47,001 nucleotides of DNA, from contig JANMRU010000362.1 of the NCBI GenBank assembly GCA_031388585.1, positions 1-47,001 on the forward strand. The letters are read 5' to 3'. Under the pieces are notes generated by a model. The model did not search any database. It was not told where the DNA came from and was given only the letters and a program-made list of their open reading frames with translations. The stretch comes from PCC-6802 sp031388585 (GTDB taxonomy: Bacteria; Cyanobacteriota; Cyanobacteriia; Pseudanabaenales; Pseudanabaenaceae). Below are positions 40,341 to 47,001 of the stretch, in pieces. How positions within the stretch are numbered: the stretch's first letter is position 1; each line of letters starts with the position of its first letter. A program made the position numbers and the translations under genes.

Positions 40341-43300
40341 CTAAGCGCTAAAGTAGCGGGCTTCAGGATGGTAGGCGATTAAGGCTGTAGTAGACTGTTC
40401 GGGGTAGAGTTGCTCGCTTTCATCCATAATCAGACCGATGCGATGCGCTTCCAACAAGTCCAGCAATTTGTACTGATCTTGCATATTTGGGCAAGCGGGA
40501 TAGCCGAAGCTGTAGCGCGAACCGCGATAGCGTTGTGCCAAAACATCGCGAATGCTATCAGGATCTTCGCTGCCAAAGCCCAACTCCCGGCGAATGCGTG
40601 CGTGCGTCCACTCAGCTAATGCTTCTGCCATCTGCACTGCTAAACCGTGGAAGTAGAGATAATCGGTGTATTGATTTGCCTGAAATAATCCTTGGGCGAA
40701 CTCAGTGGCAATATGACCCACCGTTACGGCTTGCAATGGCATCACGTCCACAACACCAATTTCTTTTGGCGCAGAGAAATCGGCTATGCAGAGACGGCGC
40801 ATCGATCGCTGGCGGGGGAATTTAAAGCTCAGGATTGGTGCTAATTCAGAGAGCGATCGCGCCCCAATTTGGGCAGAATCGTATATGCAAACATCATTCC
40901 CATCAGCTTGAGCTGGGAAGTAACCGTAAACCACAGTTGGTTCCAGCAGTTTCTCCATGATAATGCGAAGTTTCCACTCTTCCAGAATGGGATAGACTTT
41001 TTCGGAGAGAAAAACATCGTATTCTTCTCTCGACTGCTCCTTGGGTTTACGGAATTGCCACTGCCCTGCAATTAGGGCTTGCAGATCTAAATACCAGAAA
41101 ACTTCTTCCAAGGGAATCTCGGTTGCAGTGATAACTTTGTTGCCCCAGAAAGGTGGAGTAGGTCGTGGGATATCGGCAGCAACGACTTCGGAGCGAACTA
41201 TATCTTCAGGCAAATCTTCCTTACTTTTAGACTCTTCTCCTGTAGAACTTTTCTCTATCTTTGCTTCATCTGCTGAATTAGCTGAATAGGCGATTGCAAA
41301 AGCTCCACCATGCCCGTTAAGAAAGCCCTTGGTGTTATCCCACTGACCTCCAGCCTTGGCTGGCATATACGCATCCATAAAGTTGAGATCGGAGAAAGCA
41401 TCTTTCCCATATACCACTTGACCTTGATAGGTATTCTGGCAATCTTCATGCACAAATTTTGGAGTTAGTGCCGCGCCACCAAGAATCACAGGTACTTCAA
41501 TACCGCGATTATTAAATTCTGCTAAATTCTCTTTCATGAATGCCGTGGACTTGACCAATAATCCACTCATCGCGATGCAGTCGGCTTTATGCTCTACATA
41601 GGCATTAATAATATTGTCTACAGGTTGTTTGATGCCGAGATTGACTACCTTGTAGCCATTATTAGAGAGAATAATATCAACCAGATTCTTGCCAATATCG
41701 TGGACATCACCCTTCACAGTGGCGATTACCACCACTCCCTTGTTCGAGCCTTCCGCCTTCTCCATGAATTGCTCTAGGTAGGCTACCGCAGATTTCATCG
41801 TTTCTGCCGACTGCAACACGAACGGCAATTGCATCTGTCCCGATCCAAACAACTCACCTACTACCTTCATGCCATCCAACAGGAAGTTATTAATGATATC
41901 TAGCGGTGCGTGCTGTTTTAGGGCTTCCGCCAGGCGATCGTCTAATCCCATGCGCTCTCCATCAATAATATGGTTTTTGAGGCGCTCTTCGATTGGTAGA
42001 TTGACATCTTCCGACTTCTCACGCTTGGTACTTACGCCCTCAAATAGAGTAGTAAATTCCCCTAAAGGATCGTAGGTACAGATATCGCCATCGAACTGAC
42101 GTTCATCGTAAACAAGTTGCCTTGCAACTTCCAATTCCTTCGGTGCGATGCGGTTGAGCGGCAAAATTTTACTAGGATTGACGATCGCCGCATCCATACC
42201 CGCTTTTTGGGCTTCATGTAAGAATACAGAATTCAGCACTACTCTGGATGCTGGGTTTAAACCAAATGAGATATTAGAGACTCCCAGGATAATGTGACAA
42301 CCAGGCATTGCCGCTTTGATACGGCGATTTGCTTCGATTGTTTCCGCCGCATTGCGCCGATCTTCAGCAATCCCAGTGGAAATTGGTAAAGCTAAAGTAT
42401 CGAAGAAAATCTCATAGGGTGGAATGCCAAACTGCTGTGTAGCTTGATCGTAAGCGCGTTTAGCGATCTCAAACTTTCTGTCCGCCGTCCGCGCCATGCC
42501 GTCTTCATCAATCGTACCAACTACGATACCCGCACCGTAGGTTTTGGCAATTTCCAGCACTTTGCAAAAGCGTGGCTCACCATCTTCATAGTTGGTTGAA
42601 TTTAATAAGCACTTGCCGCCCGCTAATTTTAGCCCCGCTTCCATTTTCTCCCATTCCGTCGAATCTAGCATCAATGGAATCGTGACATTCGTCACCAAAC
42701 GGGATACCAGCTCGTGCATATCTCGCACACCATCCCGCCCTACGTAATCCACGTTGACATCCAGGATGTGAGAGCCTTCTTTAACTTGCGATCGCGCCAG
42801 AGCGACTAGACCATCCCAATCTTCAGCATTGAGCATGTCGCGGCATTTTTTAGAGCCACTGGCATTCAATCTCTCTCCCACAATCAAGAAGGAATTATCC
42901 TGCTCGTAGGGTTGAGAACTGTAAATCGATGCCGCTGAGGGCTCGTAGACATAATCACGCTGTTTAGGTTTGAGCGTTTTGGCGATCTCCGCTAGTTCTT
43001 TGATGTGAGCAGGTGTAGTACCGCAGCAACCGCCGATCACTTGCACGCCTAAGTCTTCGACAAAGTGGGATATATATTCCCTAAGTCCTTCAGGTTTAAG
43101 ATTATAGTGGGCTACGCCGCCTATGTTTTCGGGTAGTCCGGCATTAGGAATACAAGAGACTGGGAATTTGGAGTGCTCTGCTAAATATTTAATATGTTCG
43201 GTCATGCGATCGGGACCAGTACCACAGTTTAGCCCCAGGACATCGATCGCGTAGGGTTCCATAATCGTTAAGGCAGCGCTAATATCCGTGCCAACAAGCA

Positions 43301-43907
43301 TTGAGCCTTGTTGTTCCATTGTGAGCGATACCACTAATGGCAATCTGCCACCCTTGCGCTTGAACATCTCTTCTACTGCGCTTAATACGACTTTGATTTG
43401 CAGTATGTCCTGGCAAGTTTCGATAATTAGCAGATCAACCCCCCCGTCATATAAGCCTTCTGCCTGCTCAATATAAGACTCTTTCATTGCGTCAAAGTCA
43501 ATATTCAGCAAAGTTGGCAGTTTAGAGGTTGGCCCAATTGAGCCAGCGACAAAGCGAGGTTTTTCAGGCGTAGAGAACTCAGCCGCCAAAGATTTTGCCA
43601 ATTCTGCTGCTTTCTTACTGAGTTCATAGGCTCGATCCGCAAGGTCATATTCTGTCAACACAATCGATGTGCCACCAAAGGTGTCGGTTTCAATTACATC
43701 CGCCCCCGCCTCTAAAAAGTCACGATGTACCTTGGCGATCGCATCAGGCTTAGTAATAATTAAATACTCGTTGCAACCCTCATACTCTGCTCCGCCAAAA
43801 TCCTCGGCCGTCAGGTTTTGCATTTGCAAAGATGTACCCATTGCGCCATCAAATACAATTACGGGGCGATCGCTGCTGTGAAGGCGTTCGAGGAAAAGGT
43901 TAGTCAT
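40341..43907 (-). CDS. metH: cobalamin-dependent methionine synthase
   Basis: A 1188-residue enzyme that methylates homocysteine using methyltetrahydrofolate via B12. The homocysteine domain carries zinc cysteines in GLNCGTG and GGCCGTTP. The folate domain (about 345-600) has VGERLNASGSKK and DVNVDYVGRDGVRD. The B12 domain has the lower ligand in VKGDVHDIGKN near residue 735. The AdoMet reactivation domain follows, ending YSFGYPACPNMQ. All four modules are complete. The linker before the last is rich in Glu, Lys and Ser. A TTG 15 bases upstream is in frame, but the ATG at 43907 is preferred. No cobalamin riboswitch was recognised upstream. Confidence 0.95.
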   Translation of the reverse strand: MTNLFLERLHSSDRPVIVFDGAMGTSLQMQNLTAEDFGGAEYEGCNEYLIITKPDAIAKVHRDFLEAGADVIETDTFGGTSIVLTEYDLADRAYELSKKAAELAKSLAAEFSTPEKPRFVAGSIGPTSKLPTLLNIDFDAMKESYIEQAEGLYDGGVDLLIIETCQDILQIKVVLSAVEEMFKRKGGRLPLVVSLTMEQQGSMLVGTDISAALTIMEPYAIDVLGLNCGTGPDRMTEHIKYLAEHSKFPVSCIPNAGLPENIGGVAHYNLKPEGLREYISHFVEDLGVQVIGGCCGTTPAHIKELAEIAKTLKPKQRDYVYEPSAASIYSSQPYEQDNSFLIVGERLNASGSKKCRDMLNAEDWDGLVALARSQVKEGSHILDVNVDYVGRDGVRDMHELVSRLVTNVTIPLMLDSTEWEKMEAGLKLAGGKCLLNSTNYEDGEPRFCKVLEIAKTYGAGIVVGTIDEDGMARTADRKFEIAKRAYDQATQQFGIPPYEIFFDTLALPISTGIAEDRRNAAETIEANRRIKAAMPGCHIILGVSNISFGLNPASRVVLNSVFLHEAQKAGMDAAIVNPSKILPLNRIAPKELEVARQLVYDERQFDGDICTYDPLGEFTTLFEGVSTKREKSEDVNLPIEERLKNHIIDGERMGLDDRLAEALKQHAPLDIINNFLLDGMKVVGELFGSGQMQLPFVLQSAETMKSAVAYLEQFMEKAEGSNKGVVVIATVKGDVHDIGKNLVDIILSNNGYKVVNLGIKQPVDNIINAYVEHKADCIAMSGLLVKSTAFMKENLAEFNNRGIEVPVILGGAALTPKFVHEDCQNTYQGQVVYGKDAFSDLNFMDAYMPAKAGGQWDNTKGFLNGHGGAFAIAYSANSADEAKIEKSSTGEESKSKEDLPEDIVRSEVVAADIPRPTPPFWGNKVITATEIPLEEVFWYLDLQALIAGQWQFRKPKEQSREEYDVFLSEKVYPILEEWKLRIIMEKLLEPTVVYGYFPAQADGNDVCIYDSAQIGARSLSELAPILSFKFPRQRSMRRLCIADFSAPKEIGVVDVMPLQAVTVGHIATEFAQGLFQANQYTDYLYFHGLAVQMAEALAEWTHARIRRELGFGSEDPDSIRDVLAQRYRGSRYSFGYPACPNMQDQYKLLDLLEAHRIGLIMDESEQLYPEQSTTALIAYHPEARYFSA

Positions 43908-44050
43908 GACAGGATAATGCAACTTAAGTTACTAGCTCTTAATTTTAGCTATTTTACTGGGTTAGTCGAGATGCAAGTCTATGTTATTAAATCTTTGGCA
44001 AAACTAATATGTTAAGGACACTTGACATACTAGGTATTTCGGTTTCTTGA

Positions 44051-44275
44051 AAAGCAAAATGCTATCAGGAAAATTCAACGCGGAATGGTTATGGTTTTAT
44101 TGATTGCTTTTGGTTTACCCTCATGCACGAGTTAGCACACATCATGGCTAAGCATCAGGGTATTCATCTGGATAACATTGATGATGGTGACATCGATCCT
44201 CAGGAACAAGAAGCGAATCAAATGGCGCGAGATTGGTTGATTCAACGTGAATTCCTTAACTGGACAAATCTGTAA
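44051..44275 (+). pseudogene. remnant of an ImmA/IrrE-type metallopeptidase (HigA-like)
   Basis: The frame gives FIDCFWFTLMHELAHIMAKH and later DIDPQEQEANQMARDWLIQ before a stop at 44273. HELAH plus the downstream Glu in EAN is the zinc site of ImmA/IrrE peptidases, as found in long HigA-type antitoxins, with the conserved FWFTL before it. The N-terminal helix-turn-helix and linker are missing, and an in-frame stop lies just upstream. It is a 3' fragment of a lost toxin-antitoxin gene. Confidence 0.6.
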
Positions 44276-44278
44276 GCT

Positions 44279-44986
44279 CTACCTGTACGCTTTAATTGAC
44301 AGGACATGCAACTCAAAGAGACCCGAGTTAAAGTTGGGATTGAGAGCCCCATCATACTCAAACTTACTGAGCATTAATTGCAACGCATAAATATTTTCTA
44401 CAGCCAACGGCTCAGCTTCATTAACCCTTCGGGCTCTAAAGATCGGCACAAACTCGGTAAAGGGGATTCGAACATCAATCCAATTATGCATAGACGTATC
44501 AAAGGAGAAGCAGTATGCGACACCATCCCACTTAGTAGAGGTGCGCAGCATAAATTTGTAGCGATTGCCATCACCTCTCACCCGAAGTTCTATGCCATCG
44601 TAAACCGCAAGGTCAATCGGCGGGTCAAAGTTGCGCGTGCGAACTGAAGCAAATCCGCCTGAATTGTTTGTTGATACATTACCTGAAAAGATAGCTTGCC
44701 CATCTATATGCCTAATGCCACTTTCACTTACCCCACCCATTACGACATCATCAACCGCACCCCAAATATTGCTCAAGTCATTTGAGTCATTACTAAAGTC
44801 AAAAATCACCTTTTCTGAAGTGAGATCGCTCTGGGAATAACTTGTAGGCTGCTGATTAGATGCGTTTTGAGTGCCCATAAAGCTCTGAAGGGGACTAGAT
44901 TTACGCCAAAAAGGGATAACATCAAAGTAACACAATGTTTTGATAAAGCGCCCTAAGTCCCATCGAGAGGATTTTTCATTAGCCAT
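44279..44986 (-). CDS. CIA30 family protein
   Basis: A protein of about 235 residues related to complex I intermediate-associated protein 30. The galactose-binding-like fold includes IWGAVDDVVMGGVSESGI, FSGNVSTNNSGGFASVRTRN, YDGIELRVRGDGNRYKFMLR and a C-terminal FELHVLSIKAYR. The N-terminal SRWDLGRFIKTLCYFDVIPF is common in cyanobacterial members. An upstream in-frame ATG at 45034 is possible, but GGAG lies 8 bases before the ATG at 44986. In mitochondria CIA30 assists complex I assembly; in cyanobacteria the role is unproven. ndhM lies 0.7 kb away. Confidence 0.87.
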   Translation of the reverse strand: MANEKSSRWDLGRFIKTLCYFDVIPFWRKSSPLQSFMGTQNASNQQPTSYSQSDLTSEKVIFDFSNDSNDLSNIWGAVDDVVMGGVSESGIRHIDGQAIFSGNVSTNNSGGFASVRTRNFDPPIDLAVYDGIELRVRGDGNRYKFMLRTSTKWDGVAYCFSFDTSMHNWIDVRIPFTEFVPIFRARRVNEAEPLAVENIYALQLMLSKFEYDGALNPNFNSGLFELHVLSIKAYR

Positions 44987-45058
44987 GTTGTATTCTCCGC
45001 TCACAGTTAAGGATAAAATATCATTGCTCAGCATAAATTTAAGACAACCCCAATCGTC

Positions 45059-45589
45059 ATGGAAATAAATGCCTACGCTCCAGATTTTGAGTTACCTAGT
45101 ATTACTGATGAAGTAATCCATTTAGCACCCTACTTAGCAAACCACAGTGCGGTAGTTGTAGTGTTTATGTGCAATCACTGTCCTTATGTGAAAGCTTATC
45201 TAGAGCGCCTCATGGCTATTCAAAATGACTATCAGGCCAAAGGTGTCACGCTCATTGGTATTAATGCCAATGACGATCGCAAATACCCCGAAGACAGTTT
45301 TGATAAAATGAAAGCCTACGCCCAAGAGTGGGGACTAAATTTTTTATATCTGCGCGATCGCACCCAAGATGTTGCCCATGCCTTTGGCGCTAACTGCACG
45401 CCAGAACCTTTTGTGCTAGATAAACAGGGTATCTTGCGTTACCGAGGTCAGATTGACGACAACTATCGCGATCCTGGGGCTGTGACAAGCAAAGACCTGC
45501 GAGAAGCCATTGACAGCGTGCTACAGGATCGACCATTTACTAAACCTATGTCAGATGCGATCGGCTGTTCGGTTAAATGGGCTTCCTGA
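45059..45589 (+). CDS. thioredoxin-fold (AhpC/TSA-like) protein
   Basis: A 176-residue cytosolic thioredoxin-fold protein. The start INAYAPDFELPSITDEVIHL is peroxiredoxin-like. The redox motif CNHC (Cys38, Cys41) lies in VFMCNHCPYVKAYLERL. Further signatures are LIGINANDDRKYPEDSFDKM and PEPFVLDKQGILRYRGQIDD. This subfamily is widespread in cyanobacteria and is annotated as thioredoxin family; a thiol-disulfide or peroxide reductase activity is likely but the substrate is unknown. It is divergent from the CIA30 gene with about 70 bases between, so the two may share a control region. Confidence 0.85.
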   Translation: MEINAYAPDFELPSITDEVIHLAPYLANHSAVVVVFMCNHCPYVKAYLERLMAIQNDYQAKGVTLIGINANDDRKYPEDSFDKMKAYAQEWGLNFLYLRDRTQDVAHAFGANCTPEPFVLDKQGILRYRGQIDDNYRDPGAVTSKDLREAIDSVLQDRPFTKPMSDAIGCSVKWAS

Positions 45590-45705
45590 ACCAGCAATTA
45601 ACATCTGTAACTAAGAAATCATTGCCGATGAGGGGACTACCCAAATTAGGTTTAAAATTATGAAAGCTGCCGCACATATCAAACCATATATCCAGATCTA
45701 ACTCT

Positions 45706-46056
45706 ATGCCTCTAAAGTCAACGACACGACATATCCAAATCTATGCCGCTACAGTGGTGAATAATAATGAGTTGATCGATAGTGAAGCTTCATTGACCTT
45801 AGATGTCGATCCTGATAACGAACTAAACTGGAACGATACTGCCCTCAAACAGGTCTATAGCAAGTTTGAGCAATTAGTCGAAAGCTACAAGGGTGCAGAT
45901 CTAACTGACTACAACCTGCGGCGCATCGGTTCGGATCTAGAGCATTTTGTGCGATCGATCCTCCAAAAAGGCGAAATATCCTACAACTTGAAACATCGCG
46001 CTTTAAACTACAGCCTGGGACTGCCTCAAATCATTTCTAAAGAGGCTTCTGAGTAA
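45706..46056 (+). CDS. ndhM: NAD(P)H-quinone oxidoreductase subunit M
   Basis: A 116-residue NdhM, a subunit specific to oxygenic phototrophs that sits in the membrane-arm/hydrophilic-arm junction of the NDH-1 complex. It catalyses no chemistry itself but is needed for respiration and cyclic electron flow. The start KSTTRHIQIYAA, the centre SLTLDVDPDNELNWNDTALK and LTDYNLRRIGSDLEHFVRSI, and the end ISYNLKHRALNYSLGLPQ are the family signatures. Length is normal. It is followed at about 80 bases by the DUF2996 gene on the same strand. Confidence 0.95.
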   Translation: MPLKSTTRHIQIYAATVVNNNELIDSEASLTLDVDPDNELNWNDTALKQVYSKFEQLVESYKGADLTDYNLRRIGSDLEHFVRSILQKGEISYNLKHRALNYSLGLPQIISKEASE

Positions 46057-46137
46057 AGCGAATATCACCAGATCGCAGCATTTAAAATGCCAAGAATATT
46101 TTGCTCTTTATTTGTTCTTTAAACCGCTCTAAAACCT

Positions 46138-46551
46138 ATGTCAGAAGAAACTACACCTCAAACTGAAGAGAAGCCCAAGGCAAAAGCAAAAGCAAAAGTA
46201 GAGAAGGTTAAAGAACCAACAGTAGAAGAATTACCCTTTGCCGAGTTTGTCGAGAAGCATTACCTGCCAGCATTGGCAAAAGCATTGCAAGATAAAGGGC
46301 TTAGCGATCTAGATCTAAAATTTGAGCAATCGCAGGTTCGCGGACATTGGTTGGGGGGGCTGCGTGCATTTACAGTCTATTTCACAAACCAGAATATTAA
46401 CGCACAGAAGGCATTTTCCTGTGCGGATGGTGGACTCAAACCCAGTACGATTGAGCCTTTTCTAATTGACGAACGCAAAGCAACTCTAGACTTGTTAGTA
46501 TTTGGGGTAATGCAGCGGCTAAATGCGCAAAAATGGTTAAAGGCTAACTAA
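46138..46551 (+). CDS. DUF2996 family protein
   Basis: A 137-residue protein. An N-terminal charged Lys/Glu/Ala tail (about 1-28, with KAKAKAKVEKVKEP) precedes the DUF2996 domain: LPFAEFVEKHYLPALAKALQ, RGHWLGGLRAFTVYF, FSCADGGLKPSTIEPFLIDE and FGVMQRLNAQKWLKAN. The family is confined to cyanobacteria and plastids and its function is not known to me. Its closeness to ndhM is worth noting but does not prove a link. Confidence 0.85.
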   Translation: MSEETTPQTEEKPKAKAKAKVEKVKEPTVEELPFAEFVEKHYLPALAKALQDKGLSDLDLKFEQSQVRGHWLGGLRAFTVYFTNQNINAQKAFSCADGGLKPSTIEPFLIDERKATLDLLVFGVMQRLNAQKWLKAN

Positions 46552-46570
46552 ATCATTGGGTAACTCTACC

Positions 46571-47001
46571 TTGAAGCGCATTTTTCTCAGCATTTTAACG
46601 TTATTCGTCGTTTTCTTTGTGGTTATGGCCCTGGCAGATAGCTGGGGTAGCCCACAGCAAGTATCTCGGCTCGATCTACTACAAACAGATATATTGTTGG
46701 AGGCAGGGGAGTTGAGCCCCGATGCGAGTGGTGGCGATCTCAAGCTTTCTCTCTTAGGAGGGACAACTACTGAGATATACGAGCAGGCGTTTCAACGCTA
46801 CCAGGAAGCTCGCTCGACCAATATACGAGTAAATGACGAATTGAACAAAGCTTTAAAGCTCCAAAGCAATACTTCAGGTGAAGATTCGATCGGAAATGCC
46901 GAGCTGATCCAAAGCAAGCGCAAGACTAATCAAGAAAATATTCAACAATTAGAGCTGCGCATAGGTATATTGCAGGCTCAACTTGGTAGGCGATCTGAGG
47001 C
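46571..47001 (+). CDS. CPBP family intramembrane protease, N-terminal part (cut by window end)
   Basis: The frame from TTG at 46571 runs off the end and gives MKRIFLSILTLFVVFFVVMA, a membrane helix, then a periplasmic segment starting SWGSPQQVSRLDLLQTDILL. A long charged helical region follows (YEQAFQRYQEARSTN; RKTNQENIQQLELRIGILQA). Cyanobacterial CPBP (Abi/Rce1-like) proteases of the long type share this start before their glutamic protease core, which lies outside the window. The start is TTG; no ATG is available before residue 19. Confidence 0.65.
   Translation, partial: MKRIFLSILTLFVVFFVVMALADSWGSPQQVSRLDLLQTDILLEAGELSPDASGGDLKLSLLGGTTTEIYEQAFQRYQEARSTNIRVNDELNKALKLQSNTSGEDSIGNAELIQSKRKTNQENIQQLELRIGILQAQLGRRSE

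Noticed and set aside
43908..44050. Possible cobalamin riboswitch upstream of metH
   Set aside because: No B12-box-like sequence or extended multi-stem leader was recognised in the short upstream region.
1..47001. CRISPR arrays, tRNA or rRNA genes, prophage
   Set aside because: No regularly spaced repeats, no cloverleaf-like conserved tRNA arms and no phage structural or integrase genes were seen in reading the window.

Overview
The window is cyanobacterial chromosome. The HIP1 octamer GCGATCGC recurs on both strands throughout. NdhM, a CIA30-family protein, DUF4330, DUF2996 and a long-form CPBP protease are all typical of oxygenic cyanobacteria. The low-to-moderate GC would suit a Pseudanabaena- or Leptolyngbya-like organism, but the genus cannot be fixed from this sequence. 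No rRNA, tRNA, CRISPR array, intact transposase or prophage was seen.

Layout. 0.6-2.2 kb is a toxin-antitoxin graveyard: an antitoxin-like gene with a truncated TumE-like partner, a broken hicB, an intact hicAB pair with a palindromic operator, a PIN-domain remnant and a solitary hicB. 2.2-7.3 kb holds an atypical transketolase/phosphoketolase-like enzyme, a DUF4330 protein and a receptor-type Ser/Thr kinase. 7.3-17.3 kb (minus strand) is the most unusual block: a degenerate acyl-CoA ligase-like gene, fadB/fadN-type, fadA and an E. coli-type fadE, running into murF. Cyanobacteria are generally considered to lack beta-oxidation. A ribbon-helix-helix gene and a monoacylglycerol-lipase-like hydrolase lie just upstream. 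18.8-21.2 kb is decayed DNA with two MITE-like elements, gene remnants and a Uma2 protein.

21.2-24.5 kb carries DUF1993, a CPA2 cation/proton antiporter and a phosphopantetheinyl transferase. 24.6-27.3 kb is a sulfide/persulfide detoxification unit: an ArsR-family repressor divergent from a persulfide dioxygenase, a membrane rhodanese and a TauE/SafE exporter, with a near-perfect operator between them. The exporter's stop codon lies inside an integron attC-like palindrome, and a weaker attC-like structure lies at the other edge, so the unit may have arrived as a cassette.

27.4-40.3 kb (plus strand) has a small coiled-coil membrane protein, TolC with a repeat-rich extension, an M23 peptidase, a DUF815 ATPase, a second Ser/Thr kinase, a secreted protein, a hybrid histidine kinase and a REC-PAS-GGDEF-EAL protein. 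40.3-43.9 kb is metH. 44-47 kb has an ImmA/IrrE peptidase remnant, CIA30, a thioredoxin-like protein, ndhM, DUF2996 and the start of a CPBP protease.

The strongest candidates for new biology are the beta-oxidation operon, whose resident ligase has lost its adenylation motifs, and the possible integron-borne sulfide cassette.
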